Source: Pontixanthobacter gangjinensis
Lineage (GTDB): Bacteria; Pseudomonadota; Alphaproteobacteria; Sphingomonadales; Sphingomonadaceae
DNA length: 64,000 nucleotides
Direction of reading: 5' to 3'
Assembly: GCF_009827545.1 (NCBI RefSeq)
Contig: NZ_WTYS01000001.1
Span: forward strand, 831,772 to 895,771
Position 1 is the stretch's first letter. The number at the start of each line of letters is the position of its first letter. The notes beneath the pieces are model-generated. The model made no database searches. It had not been told where the DNA came from and saw only the letters and a list, made by a program, of their open reading frames with translations. Positions 17,570-26,271 of the stretch are shown one piece after another. The position numbers and the translations under genes were made by a program.

Positions 17570-17704
17570 ATGAAGCGTACATTCCAGCCTAGCAATCTCG
17601 TGCGCGCCCGTCGCCACGGTTTCTTCGCCCGCAAGGCAACTGTCGGCGGCCGTAAGATCCTGCGCGCGCGCCGTGCACGTGGCCGTAAAAAGCTTTCTGC
17701 CTGA
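17570..17704 (+). CDS. rpmH: Ribosomal protein L34
   Basis: This 44-residue, strongly basic protein begins [18 protein letters not shown] and ends [11 protein letters not shown], the universal L34 pattern. It is part of the large ribosomal subunit. It heads the classic rpmH-rnpA-yidD-yidC-engB cluster; the 235-bp gap before rnpA is longer than usual and holds no recognisable gene. Confidence 0.97.
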   Translation: MKRTFQPSNLVRARRHGFFARKATVGGRKILRARRARGRKKLSA

Positions 17705-17939
17705 TTTGATCTAGAGGCCTCAAGCGCCGGCGCTCACGTCCGTTCGCTTAGGCTTCCGCGCTAACCGCGCGTCGGGCAGTCACCCTCTGGCTGCCGCGAC
17801 CGAGCATATTGGTCGAATTTTGCTAGCTTGAAGTGATTCGGTTCACGACCAGTGACCGCAAGGCCGACTGGCCGCCCGAGCTTGTGCGAGTAAGCCGAGG
17901 CTGCAGATGTGGCCGACCGGCGTTTGAGGGACAAAAAAC

Positions 17940-18347
17940 GTGACCAACTCTTCAAGCCCCTCCAAACCCACTGTCATTTCGCAGCGCCGCGATTTTCTTG
18001 CGGCCAATTCGGGTTTGCGCGTGGCACGGCCCGGCTTTGTACTGCTGGCGCGGCCCAATGGTGAATTGGGCAAGCGTTACGGCATCACCATCACCAAACG
18101 AATCGGTAATGCAGTTGTCCGCAATCGGATGAAGCGGCGCTTTCGTGAATTGTTATGGGATGCGTTGCCCGGTGAAGGTTTGCCCAATCACGATCACATA
18201 CTGATTGGCCGCGAAGGCGGCGTTGAGCGGGATTTTGCCGCCATGCGCGCCGAATTATCCGGCGCGCTTCGCCGCGCTGCCGAGGGTAAGGGCGACCCAC
18301 CGCGCAGGCGTGGCTCCAATCGACCAAGGAAGGGTAACCGCCGATGA
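17940..18347 (+). CDS. rnpA: Ribonuclease P protein component
   Basis: The 135-residue basic protein binds the RNase P RNA and aids 5' maturation of tRNA precursors. The RNR signature is visible as GNAVVRNRMKRRFRE, along with GITITKRIGNAV. The start is a GTG at 17940 preceded by GAGGGACA. The C-terminus is extended and rich in Arg/Gly (RRRGSNRPRKGNRR). It is followed within 53 bp by yidD. Confidence 0.95.
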   Translation: MTNSSSPSKPTVISQRRDFLAANSGLRVARPGFVLLARPNGELGKRYGITITKRIGNAVVRNRMKRRFRELLWDALPGEGLPNHDHILIGREGGVERDFAAMRAELSGALRRAAEGKGDPPRRRGSNRPRKGNRR

Positions 18348-18399
18348 GCGGTGCAAGCTGCGCCTCGATTTTGCCTCAAGCAAACCTATCTAACCACTA

Positions 18400-18609
18400 G
18401 TGAGGACTATTTTCATCTGGATTGCCCGGTTGTGGCAGCTTGGTCCGTCGCGGATTTTGCCGCCGACTTGTCGCTTTGCGCCGACGTGCAGCGAATACGC
18501 GATTCAGGCACTTGGTAAATACGGTGCAATCAAGGGTGGATGGTTGGCGCTTAAGCGTATATTGCGCTGCCATCCGTGGGGGGGACATGGGCATGATCCG
18601 GTTCCCTGA
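18400..18609 (+). CDS. yidD: Membrane protein insertion efficiency factor YidD
   Basis: The 69-residue protein has the YidD (haemolytic domain) pattern [15 protein letters not shown]...[20 protein letters not shown], with three conserved cysteines. It is a small membrane-associated protein thought to help YidC insert inner-membrane proteins. The start is taken as the GTG at 18400, giving the usual family length; the ribosome site is weak. An 18-codon micro-ORF (18345-18401) overlaps the rnpA stop and ends in TAG at the yidD start, so coupled translation is possible. Confidence 0.92.
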   Translation: MRTIFIWIARLWQLGPSRILPPTCRFAPTCSEYAIQALGKYGAIKGGWLALKRILRCHPWGGHGHDPVP

Positions 18610-18680
18610 CATGACTCAGACATAATGCGCTGATGTGCGGCAACGCACGATCAGACAGACACAGAATACGGAATTAGACC

Positions 18681-20459
18681 TTGGATAATCAGCGTAATTT
18701 TCTGCTCTTCGTCGTGTTATGCGGCCTGATTCTGGTCGGATGGAACGGGGCCATGAACTGGTTCTATCCCCAACCGACCGAGGTAGCCCAAACAATCGAA
18801 GTTTCTTCAGCAACCGACGCAGAACCGGCAACGGTCGCCAAGACCCGCGAAGGAGGCCTGACCGATCCCGCCGCAATCGCTCAGGAAGAAGCTGATCTGG
18901 AAACAAGTTTGGTGGCTGCCGAACGGGTGAAAATCTCAGCGCCCGAAGTCACGGGCTCAATCAACCCGGTTGGCGCGCGGATCGATGATATTACGCTGAC
19001 CACACACCGCGAAGAAGTGGACAAGGATAGCGGCCCGGTCCGGATATTCTCCCCCGCAGGCACTCCGGCGCAGCAATATGCGCAGTTCACTTGGGTGGGC
19101 GAAGGTGTGAAGGTCCCTACCAATGCAACTGTTTGGCAGGCTGAAGGCGGTCCGCTGTCTCCCACCGCGCCGGTAACGCTGACTTATGACAATGGCGAAG
19201 GCCAGTTGTTCACCATTCTGCTCACGATTGATGATCACTATATGATCACTGCCGAGCAGACGATTGCCAACACCAGCGCGGGACCGATCGTGGTCAATGC
19301 CCGTGCTGGCATCGTCCGCACGAGCAACACCGCCAGCCTTGATACATGGAATGTCCACTCCGGCCCGATTGGTAATTTTGGCGAAGCGGTGCAGTTCGGT
19401 CCCGATTATGACGATTTGGCGGAGGACGCATCAGAAGGCACAACCGAAGGCCGCGCGGCGTGGCTGGGCTTTACTGATATCTACTGGTTGTCGGCGTTGA
19501 TCCCGCAAGAGAAAAGCGACGTTGCCACCGATTTCCGCTCGCTTGGCAATGATCTGTTCGTCGCCCGGATGACCTATCAGCCGGTGACTGTTGCTGCTGG
19601 CAAGCAAGTCACTCGCACCACCCAATTGTTCGCCGGTGCAAAAGAAACCCAAGTCCTCGACATGTATGAGGAAGCTGGCGTTTCCAAATTCGGCAAGGCA
19701 ATCGATTGGGGCTGGTTCTCGATGATTGCATGGCCGATCTGGTGGTTGCTGACGCATCTGTTTGCCTTGGTCGGCAACTTTGGTGTCGCGATTATCCTGA
19801 TGACCTTCCTGATCCGGCTCGTGCTGTTCCCCATCGCGCAAAAACAATTCGCATCGATGGCGGCGATGAAGGCGATCCAGCCAAAGATGAAGGCGATTCA
19901 GGAACGCTACAAAGATGATAAGCAGGAACAGCAAAAGAAGATCATGGCGCTGTATAAGGAGGAGAAGGTCAATCCGCTCGCGGGTTGTATGCCGATCCTG
20001 ATCCAGATCCCAATTTTCTTCGCGCTGTATAAAACGCTGATTCTGGCAATTGAAATGCGCCACCAGCCATTCGTGCTGTGGCTGAAGGATTTGTCCGCGC
20101 CCGATCCCGCGCATATCCTCAACCTGTTCGGGGCCTTGCCGTTTGAAGTGCCTGCGCTGATCGCGATCGGCCCGCTCGCTGTACTGCTGGGTATCACTAT
20201 GTGGCTGACATTCCGCATGAACCCGACTGCGATGGACCCGATGCAGAAGCAAATCTTTGCGATCATGCCATGGATGCTGATGTTTGTGATGGCCGGGTTC
20301 GCCTCGGGCCTGCTGCTTTACTGGGTCACTAACAACGTGCTCACTCTGGCACAGCAAACCTATCTCTATTCGCGTCACCCGCAATTGAAAGCGGCGGCGG
20401 AGAAAGAGAAGGCGGATAAGGAACTCACCGACGCGCGTGATGCCAAGGGTAAAGCATGA
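18681..20459 (+). CDS. yidC: Membrane protein insertase YidC
   Basis: The 592-residue protein has an N-terminal membrane helix (residues 5-23), a large periplasmic domain (about 50-340) and the YidC/Oxa1 five-helix core from about residue 350. The hydrophilic coiled-coil loop KAIQPKMKAIQERYKDDKQ and the PLAGCMPILIQIPIFFALYK segment are seen. It inserts inner-membrane proteins alone or with SecYEG. The start is a TTG (18681); LDNQRNF is the conserved N-terminus of gram-negative YidC. It overlaps engB as ATGA. Confidence 0.97.
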   Translation: MDNQRNFLLFVVLCGLILVGWNGAMNWFYPQPTEVAQTIEVSSATDAEPATVAKTREGGLTDPAAIAQEEADLETSLVAAERVKISAPEVTGSINPVGARIDDITLTTHREEVDKDSGPVRIFSPAGTPAQQYAQFTWVGEGVKVPTNATVWQAEGGPLSPTAPVTLTYDNGEGQLFTILLTIDDHYMITAEQTIANTSAGPIVVNARAGIVRTSNTASLDTWNVHSGPIGNFGEAVQFGPDYDDLAEDASEGTTEGRAAWLGFTDIYWLSALIPQEKSDVATDFRSLGNDLFVARMTYQPVTVAAGKQVTRTTQLFAGAKETQVLDMYEEAGVSKFGKAIDWGWFSMIAWPIWWLLTHLFALVGNFGVAIILMTFLIRLVLFPIAQKQFASMAAMKAIQPKMKAIQERYKDDKQEQQKKIMALYKEEKVNPLAGCMPILIQIPIFFALYKTLILAIEMRHQPFVLWLKDLSAPDPAHILNLFGALPFEVPALIAIGPLAVLLGITMWLTFRMNPTAMDPMQKQIFAIMPWMLMFVMAGFASGLLLYWVTNNVLTLAQQTYLYSRHPQLKAAAEKEKADKELTDARDAKGKA

Positions 20460-21136
20460 GCAAAGCGCTAAGCCCTGAAGAACTGGACGCGCAGGAAGAA
20501 GCCCACCGGGCCGAACTGACCAGGCGGGCGGCAAAGCTGTTTTCTGGACGGGTCGAATTCCTGCTGTCTGCCCCGCAGCTGAAATTCCTGCCTGAACCGA
20601 CCGTGCCCGAAATTGCTTTTTGCGGACGTTCCAATGTTGGAAAATCCAGCCTGCTTAACGCGATTACCGGGCGCAAGGCGATTGCACGCGCATCGGTAAC
20701 TCCGGGGCGGACGCAGGAATTGAACTTCTTCGAAGTTGGTGAACCGACCTTGTTCCGCCTCGTCGACATGCCGGGCTATGGCTATGCCAAAGCGCCGCTG
20801 GCGGTGGTCGAGAAGTGGAAGAAGCTGATCAAGACCTATCTGCGCGGGCGGCAGGTTCTGAACCGTACGCTGATGCTGGTTGATAGCCGCCACGGGCTTA
20901 AAGATGTCGACCGCGACATGATGGCGATGCTGGATGAAACAGCGGTGAGTTACCGCGTCGTCTTAACCAAAGCGGACAAGATCAAGGCCAGCGCATTGGA
21001 TGCGGTTGTCGCTGCGACCGCTGAAGAAATGGCCAAGCATCCAGCAGCTTTTCCCGAGATGCACATCACCAGCGCGGAAAAAGGCATGGGCATCGCGGAA
21101 CTGAGGGCTGCGGTGCTAGGGGATGCGGGGGTTTAG
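20456..21136 (+). CDS. engB: Ribosome biogenesis GTPase EngB/YihA
   Basis: This 226-residue protein of the TRAFAC GTPase class acts in assembly of the large ribosomal subunit. G motifs are clear: G1 GRSNVGKSS, G2 around the Thr of SVTPGRTQ, G3 DMPGYG, G4 TKADK and G5 in HITSAEKG. It is translated from an ATG overlapping the yidC stop (ATGA), the usual arrangement of this cluster. Confidence 0.96.
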   Translation: MSKALSPEELDAQEEAHRAELTRRAAKLFSGRVEFLLSAPQLKFLPEPTVPEIAFCGRSNVGKSSLLNAITGRKAIARASVTPGRTQELNFFEVGEPTLFRLVDMPGYGYAKAPLAVVEKWKKLIKTYLRGRQVLNRTLMLVDSRHGLKDVDRDMMAMLDETAVSYRVVLTKADKIKASALDAVVAATAEEMAKHPAAFPEMHITSAEKGMGIAELRAAVLGDAGV

Positions 21137-21217
21137 GCTTCGTTTGATTGCGTTTCGTTACACTCGCAGTGACGCGGATCCAGTGTGTCGATTAGCTCGC
21201 AAATAAATTCTCTATAC

Positions 21218-22408
21218 TCATAATCCCAGCACGTGTTTCGCAATAATGTTACGCTGAATTTCATTTGTGCCGCCATAAATGCTTTGCGCGCGGGCGCCGA
21301 AATATGTGGCGACACCGGGTGCAGCGAAAGCGGCATTGCCTGTCCATTCAGGACTGACACTATCGGCGAATTTGCGGTTTCCATGTTCGGCGGCGGCGAC
21401 CACGAACAGGCTGGTGATTTCCTGCGCAATCTCGGTTGCCATGATTTTCAGGATCGAGGCTTCATTGCCAGGTGCGCCGCCATCTTTGACCGAACACAAT
21501 ACGCGCAGAGTGGTAATCTCCAGTGCATCAACCTTGATTTGCGCAGAACTTAACCGCGCGGCAAAGGCATTGTCATCGATAAGACGCTGATTGCCGCCGG
21601 TCGGTATTTGCGAGGCGATGGAGCGGATGCCGGCCAATTGAGCGCGCTTGCCGCCGATCCGGGCATAGGATGTCCGCTCGTTTCCGAGCAGATATTGCGA
21701 ATAGGTCCAGCCCTTGCCTTCTTCGCCGATGCGATTTGACACTGGCACGCGCACATTTTCGAAATCGCATTGGCTGAGGTGATATTTGCCATCGATCGAA
21801 ATGATCGGCTTTACCGTCACGCCCGGCAGGTCCAGCTCCGCACAAATGAAGGTAATGCCGAGCTGCTTCTTTGCTTCCTGCGAAGTCCGCGTCAGCAGAA
21901 AGATCCAGTCAGCGTGATTCGCGGCGGAGGTCCAGATTTTGGTCCCGTTGAGCACATACTCATCTCCCTCGCGCAAAGCGGAAAATTGTAGCGATGCCAG
22001 ATCGGAGCCTGCTTCGGGCTCGCTATAGCCTTGTGCCCAGCCAACCGAACCATCGGCGATACCGGGCAGCCAGCGGGCCTGCTGTTCCTCGCTGCCGAAG
22101 GTGTAGAGGACCGGCCCGACATAAACGACGCCCATCGGGGTGACGGTGGGCGCGCCCGCGCGCTCCAGTTCCTCGTCGAAAATATATTGTTCCTCGATAC
22201 CCCAACCGGGGCCGCCATGTTCTTTGGGCCATGCGCTGGCCAGCCAGCCCTTTGCGCCCAGCGCCATTTCAGCCTTGCGCACTTCCGGCGTGGTCAGACT
22301 GGCTCCGCTAGCCACCTTTGCCAGAATGTCTTTGGGATAGTCCCGTTCGAAAAAGGACCGGATCTTTTTGCGGAATTCGAGCAGCTTCGGATCAAAATCG
22401 AGGTTCAT
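21218..22408 (-). CDS. Acyl-CoA dehydrogenase family protein
   Basis: The 396-residue flavoprotein has the ACAD N-terminal helical domain, the FAD-binding middle domain (AQGYSEPEAGSDLASL, NGTKIWTSAANHADW) and a C-terminal helical domain ending SIYGGTNEIQRNIIAKHVLGL. It should oxidise an acyl-CoA thioester using FAD and pass electrons to ETF. At the position where medium- and short-chain enzymes have the catalytic Glu (YEGT) it has Gly (YGGT), as in the FadE-like subgroup where the base lies elsewhere. The substrate is unknown, and no thiolase or hydratase is adjacent. Confidence 0.9.
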   Translation of the reverse strand: MNLDFDPKLLEFRKKIRSFFERDYPKDILAKVASGASLTTPEVRKAEMALGAKGWLASAWPKEHGGPGWGIEEQYIFDEELERAGAPTVTPMGVVYVGPVLYTFGSEEQQARWLPGIADGSVGWAQGYSEPEAGSDLASLQFSALREGDEYVLNGTKIWTSAANHADWIFLLTRTSQEAKKQLGITFICAELDLPGVTVKPIISIDGKYHLSQCDFENVRVPVSNRIGEEGKGWTYSQYLLGNERTSYARIGGKRAQLAGIRSIASQIPTGGNQRLIDDNAFAARLSSAQIKVDALEITTLRVLCSVKDGGAPGNEASILKIMATEIAQEITSLFVVAAAEHGNRKFADSVSPEWTGNAAFAAPGVATYFGARAQSIYGGTNEIQRNIIAKHVLGL

Positions 22409-22617
22409 AATTCCGGTCCATTCGTGGTTGGATGCAAGTTCATGCGGCCAAGGTTAGTGAAATGCGCAAAGTCCACATCCTGCTCGTCACTTGTCTGACA
22501 GGATATGAGATACTCATGCAAAGAGCAAAGGCTGACTTGCCGATTATTCGGCGAAAAGCGGACAGTCGGCTAACGACCCAATTGCGGACATTCGCCACTG
22601 GTGCGATTACCGCCCTA
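22409..22617. other. Intergenic sequence flanking the IS6 remnant
   Basis: This stretch between the acyl-CoA dehydrogenase start and the decayed IS shows no gene I can support. An open frame on the plus strand (22432-22701) continues across the IS terminus and is therefore a poor gene candidate. The promoter of the acyl-CoA dehydrogenase gene should lie here, but no clear -35/-10 pair was found. Confidence 0.4.
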
Positions 22618-23010
22618 GGTGCTGTCAGCCTAATCGCAACTTGTCTCCGATTGGCGGAGATACCCCCTACCCAAGCGCCAGTTCAGGCCATGAGGTTCTA
22701 AAGCGATTTCATTTGTCGAAACCGCAGCATTGCTCGCTCTCTTCGTCGAAATGGAAGGTGTGAATTCTCGGCTCGATTGTTCAGCCAGCGGCCCATCTCG
22801 CGGCGCTTGATATTCCCGAGACTACGCATCGCCGCAGGATAGGATTTCAAGCCATTGGTTGCGAACCTAAATCATCACGACCTGCCGCATGATCTCGGGC
22901 GTTGAGTTGAAATATCGAAACGGATTGCTGGGTTTGCGGGGTCGGGGCACGGACCTGCCCCACCCTCGCCCGCCCGCTTTTCAATCAGGTGCGTTTGCTT
23001 TGACAGCACC
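22618..23010 (-). mobile_element. Decayed IS6-family insertion sequence (internally deleted)
   Basis: The minus strand carries pieces of an IS6-type transposase. An N-terminal piece with NPFRYFNSTPEIMRQVVMI (22926-22870) is joined after an internal deletion, in another frame, to NGLKSYPAAM, IKRREMGRWLNNRAENSH and FRRRERAMLRFRQMKSL (about 22865-22701). A final NLMA-stop follows at 22697-22683. The DDE catalytic core is lost. The ends carry an inverted repeat: GGTGCTGTCA at 22618-22627 and its complement at 23001-23010, with partial matching inward. The total of 393 bp is about half a normal IS6 element. No 8-bp target duplication is visible. Confidence 0.8.
22683..22926 (-). pseudogene. IS6-family transposase remnant
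   Basis: Only the extreme N-terminus and the C-terminal quarter of the transposase remain, in different frames, with stop codons at 22867-22869 and 22698-22700. The start codon is also gone: the codon before the conserved NPFRYFN is Ser. The segments are conserved family signatures, so the identification is firm although the gene cannot be active. Confidence 0.8.
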
Positions 23011-23032
23011 AAACGGAGCTACATGAACCAAT

Positions 23033-23842
23033 TCAACTACCGGTTTGAGCGTCAATATCTGCGGCGATAAGACCGAACAGCGAAGACACGGCATCACCGA
23101 CCCTTGGTTGCTTTTCCAGTTCCGGAGAGATCACCCAGTTAAGAGGCAAGTATCCATTCACAGGTTCGATTTCTGTCACGCGCCCTTCGACAATGTGCTC
23201 GGCTCGATCAATCAGGCCGTCATGATCACTGTCATATACCCAGGCCGTAGCGTCCTCTTCCGGAAATCCGTCGCCATCCATGTCGATCATTCCGACCACT
23301 CTTATGTCGAAACCACCATCTGCGTTTGAATCGATCCCGTGTTGATGCCACCAGAATAGCCCGCCGCTGCTGGTCATTGCAGTACCACCGTAGAACACGA
23401 TCCAATCCGGCTCACCATCACCACTCAGGTCGAAATAGGCTCCGAAATCCTGAGAGTTCTTGTTGCCGCCACGGGGATAGAGGACGAAAAACTCTCCCGA
23501 GCCGTCCTCATCCCGGTCTTCGATCAGGAAATTGGATCTCTCCAGACTTTTCGAAGGCGCGTCGAACAAAGTCCTGCGACTGGTCGGCCGCCGCCAGAAG
23601 CGGTCAAAAAGCTCGCTCATTGCACGATAGGTCGACCATCTCCGATCAGCCTCAAAGGGGCCGTATCGGTCGATTGTCCTGGCCTCGAAACGAGAAAGGC
23701 CAGAGTTGTCGTCCGAGCTCGACACGACAGAATTTTCTCGAGCGTTTGCAGAAGCTTGAAAACCCGCCACGTTGAGCAATGCCGCAAGCGAGAGCAGCGG
23801 ATAGCTAAAGACTTTCCCAAGATTTGTACGCTTCCAGGCCAT
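23033..23842 (-). CDS. Unknown exported protein with Asp-rich (EF-hand/thrombospondin-3-like) loops
   Basis: I do not recognise a named family. From the ATG at 23842 (the frame is open to a TTG at 23890) the protein has about 269 residues. A basic start and hydrophobic helix (about residues 10-30, ending ASA) form a likely signal peptide. The second half holds a series of Asp-rich loops: DRDEDGSGEF, DLSGDGEPD, DSNADGGFD, DMDGDGFPEED and DSDHDGLIDRAE. These resemble calcium-binding EF-hand or thrombospondin type 3 loops. It is divergent from another unknown exported protein and lies next to the IS6 remnant. Confidence 0.62.
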   Translation of the reverse strand: MAWKRTNLGKVFSYPLLSLAALLNVAGFQASANARENSVVSSSDDNSGLSRFEARTIDRYGPFEADRRWSTYRAMSELFDRFWRRPTSRRTLFDAPSKSLERSNFLIEDRDEDGSGEFFVLYPRGGNKNSQDFGAYFDLSGDGEPDWIVFYGGTAMTSSGGLFWWHQHGIDSNADGGFDIRVVGMIDMDGDGFPEEDATAWVYDSDHDGLIDRAEHIVEGRVTEIEPVNGYLPLNWVISPELEKQPRVGDAVSSLFGLIAADIDAQTGS

Positions 23843-23954
23843 TGCAGCTGCATTCACTAGTCTAGAACAAGTGTCATTGATCGCTATCAACTCCCGATGC
23901 CCTCACTCGGTGTATCAAGTTTCAGCCTCGGTTGGCTGGATCGGAGGGAGCGTC

Positions 23955-24791
23955 ATGGAAATTTGTCCACGCCCGAGCATACTGCGAGAAACAAGGTGGC
24001 AAATAGCAGGCGTCGGTGGTGCGCTGGCAATTGTTGCTGCATGCGCTGTCCCTCTGTGGTCGGGGCAGCTAATGGCCCGCGAGATAGCGGAAACAGGCTT
24101 GGCAGAGGATGTCTATGCCTCAAGCCTCGCCGAGACAGATAGACGGCCCCGCCAAACGTCGCCCAGTTCTGAAATCACGTCGGAACGGGCACTGGAAATT
24201 CCCGCCGATATGTTGGCGCAGAGTTATCTCATCACGAAAACCCGCCTCGCAGTTCTTGCGATGGTTCAGGATACCGACATCGAAATGGTCACGCCTGAGG
24301 GTAGGATCGATCAATCCAATTCCGGCACTTTCCGACAGATTTTCGAGCATCGGCTTTCTGTCTATAGGGAAACAATCGAGCAAAGAGGTTATCCAAGTGA
24401 CTTGGCTGGTGAATATTCAGTCCAGACCGTCACATCATCTTGTGCGTCTTCCGGGTCGATGCTCTTTGCCGGGGCCTCTGAAGCAATATTCGCTAAGCTC
24501 ACAATCACCCAAGCTGGCTTCGAGATCACCCTTACCGGAACCGTGGCAGCCAATCACGCAGAGGGGCTAAGAGAAGATTTCGACTTGCCATTTGAAGGCG
24601 TGGTGGTCGAACACTCATTGGCCTTCACCGATTTTGCAAACAGCGACCTATTTTACCTTGGTGAAGTTGTTGAGGGCACAATCGAGATCAGACCCGATCC
24701 TGCGGTCTTGGATAGCTGGCCAGCTTGGGCATCCCCACCTCGAAGGAAGGATCTCGAAAACTGCTTGTTGGTTTTGAGGCGCGACCAATGA
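23955..24791 (+). CDS. Unknown membrane-anchored or exported protein
   Basis: I recognise no family. From the ATG at 23955, with a strong GGAGGGA ribosome site, the protein has 278 residues. It has one hydrophobic segment (about 18-38, GVGGALAIVAACAVPLW) that is either a signal peptide or anchor, then a soluble domain with three cysteines. A frame-open GTG at 23871 would add 28 residues but lacks a ribosome site. It is divergent from the Asp-rich exported protein with 112 bp between starts, suggesting shared regulation. No terminator is evident after it. Confidence 0.55.
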   Translation: MEICPRPSILRETRWQIAGVGGALAIVAACAVPLWSGQLMAREIAETGLAEDVYASSLAETDRRPRQTSPSSEITSERALEIPADMLAQSYLITKTRLAVLAMVQDTDIEMVTPEGRIDQSNSGTFRQIFEHRLSVYRETIEQRGYPSDLAGEYSVQTVTSSCASSGSMLFAGASEAIFAKLTITQAGFEITLTGTVAANHAEGLREDFDLPFEGVVVEHSLAFTDFANSDLFYLGEVVEGTIEIRPDPAVLDSWPAWASPPRRKDLENCLLVLRRDQ

Positions 24792-24919
24792 GTTGCTGAA
24801 GTGTCCGCTGTCCACCTCAGAATCGGATTGAGCAACAAGTCCTTCAATTTGACAACAGCAGACGGCCCAGCAGTCTATGAGCAGAGCCTCTCGGGCTTCG
24901 CTAAACGCCCCAACAACAG

Positions 24920-25339
24920 CTAAGTCGCAAACAGCATTGCATCATCTGCAAAGGCTTTCATCTCCAGCGCATTGCCCGATGGATCGCGGAAAAACATTGT
25001 CGCTTGCTCGCCCGGTTTGCCTTTGAAACGGATGGTTGGTTCAATTTCAAACCGTGTGCCAGCGGCTCGTAACCGTTCCGCCAGCGCCTCCCAGTCCTGC
25101 ATCGTCAGGACAATGCCGAAATGCGGGACGGGGACGCCGTGGCCATCGACCGGGTTCTTGGCCGCATCTTCGCTGGCGCTTTCGACCAGATGCGTCACGA
25201 TCTGGTGGCCGTAGAATTTGAAGTCTATCCACTGCGCGGAGGACCGCCCCTCGGGGCATCCGAGAACGCCGGCATAGAATGCGCGGGCTGCAGCGAGGTC
25301 GTTGACGGGAAAGGCGAGGTGGAACGGGCGAAGCGTCAT
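24920..25339 (-). CDS. VOC-family (glyoxalase/dioxygenase-like) protein
   Basis: The 139-residue protein has two beta-alpha-beta-beta-beta modules typical of the vicinal oxygen chelate fold: [24 protein letters not shown] at the start and [17 protein letters not shown] near the end. Likely metal ligands are His7, a central His in PVPHFGIVL and the Glu of ALEMK. The fold serves glyoxalases, extradiol dioxygenases and resistance proteins; the reaction here is unknown. It stands alone. Confidence 0.85.
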   Translation of the reverse strand: MTLRPFHLAFPVNDLAAARAFYAGVLGCPEGRSSAQWIDFKFYGHQIVTHLVESASEDAAKNPVDGHGVPVPHFGIVLTMQDWEALAERLRAAGTRFEIEPTIRFKGKPGEQATMFFRDPSGNALEMKAFADDAMLFAT

Positions 25340-25602
25340 AACTTAATAATACCACCTTCGTCATTTGCGCGAAAGCAGGAACATAACCACATTTTCCTAC
25401 AACGTTGGAAATCGCCATATCGTCGCCGATGGAAATGACCGAATCCCGCAAGATGCTCGACGCCTATATCAGGGCGCTAAGGAAGCCTGCGAATGCGAGA
25501 GTCTTTAGCTTGAAGCCTGTTCCATGTGTTCCAGACGTTCAGTCTCGACAGCGAAAGGATGAACGCTTACTGCGCCAGTCAGGTGGCAATAAGGTGGAAT
25601 TG

Positions 25603-26271
25603 ATGAAGCTGATCATCGGTAACAAGAATTATTCAAGCTGGTCGCTCCGCGGTTGGTTGGCCATGAAGCAATCGGGCCTGCATTTTGACGAAATCATCGT
25701 CAATATCGGCGGCGAGGAATGGGCCACAGCCAAACGCGAGTCGGGCGAAATAATGCCCGCTGGCAAGGTTCCGATCCTGTGGGACGGCGAGGCGGTCATT
25801 TGGGACAGTCTAGCGATCATGGAATATTGCGGCGACAAGATTGGCCGCGATCGTTTCTGGCCCAAAGACGACACAGCGCGCGGCATGGCCCGTTCAATGG
25901 TGGCCGAAATGCACAGCGGATATATGGCACTGCGTAGCGAATGTCCGATGAATATGCGGCGGCGGTTCGCAGGTTTCGCAATCTCTGATGACGCCAAGCA
26001 GGATATCGTCCGCATCCTGACGCTGTGGGCAGAGGCACGTGCTCGTTATGGGCACGGCGGCCCATATCTGTTCGGTACATTCGGCGCGGCGGACATCTTC
26101 TACGCTCCGATTGTCAGCCGGTTTCTGACATACGGAATCGGCGTTCCCGGCTTCGCCGAAGCCTATATGGAGGCGGTGTGGGAACAGGAATGGATGCAGC
26201 AATGGCTGGCCGGTGCAGAGGACGAACAGTGGGTCCTGGAACAATACGAGACGGGCGAGTCCGCAAAATGA
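25603..26271 (+). CDS. Glutathione S-transferase family protein
   Basis: The 222-residue protein has a thioredoxin-fold N-terminal domain (KLIIGNKNYSSWSLRGWLAM; Ser12 is at the usual catalytic position). PAGKVPILWDGEAVIWDSLAI holds the cis-Pro and the Ser that contact glutathione, and a helical C-terminal domain follows. The start is the ATG at 25603 with AAGGTGGA upstream. The frame is open to 25405, but that region resembles intergenic sequence. It overlaps the nuclease gene as ATGA. The electrophile substrate is unknown. Confidence 0.88.
   Translation: MKLIIGNKNYSSWSLRGWLAMKQSGLHFDEIIVNIGGEEWATAKRESGEIMPAGKVPILWDGEAVIWDSLAIMEYCGDKIGRDRFWPKDDTARGMARSMVAEMHSGYMALRSECPMNMRRRFAGFAISDDAKQDIVRILTLWAEARARYGHGGPYLFGTFGAADIFYAPIVSRFLTYGIGVPGFAEAYMEAVWEQEWMQQWLAGAEDEQWVLEQYETGESAK

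Noticed and set aside
19431-20534. Long minus-strand ORF of 367 codons
   Set aside because: It is antisense to yidC, whose identity is certain; composition is typical of a codon-bias shadow frame.
21133-21217. Possible short gene or extension downstream of the acyl-CoA dehydrogenase
   Set aside because: The sequence looks like a dispersed intergenic motif (GATTGCGTTTCGTTACACTC followed by GCAGTGACG) and gives no plausible protein.
22432-22701. Plus-strand ORF of 89 codons with a hydrophobic stretch, possibly a small membrane protein starting at 22516
   Set aside because: Its C-terminal third is translated from the terminal region of the decayed IS6 element, so the hydrophobic stretch is an accident of the IS end. 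No family resemblance was seen.
22610-23018. Target-site duplication around the IS6 relic
   Set aside because: The 8 bases outside each terminus (CCGCCCTA and AAACGGAG) do not match.
25405-25602. N-terminal extension of the GST gene
   Set aside because: The frame is open, but the added residues lack the family pattern, and the start at 25603 has a good ribosome site and begins exactly at the thioredoxin-fold strand.
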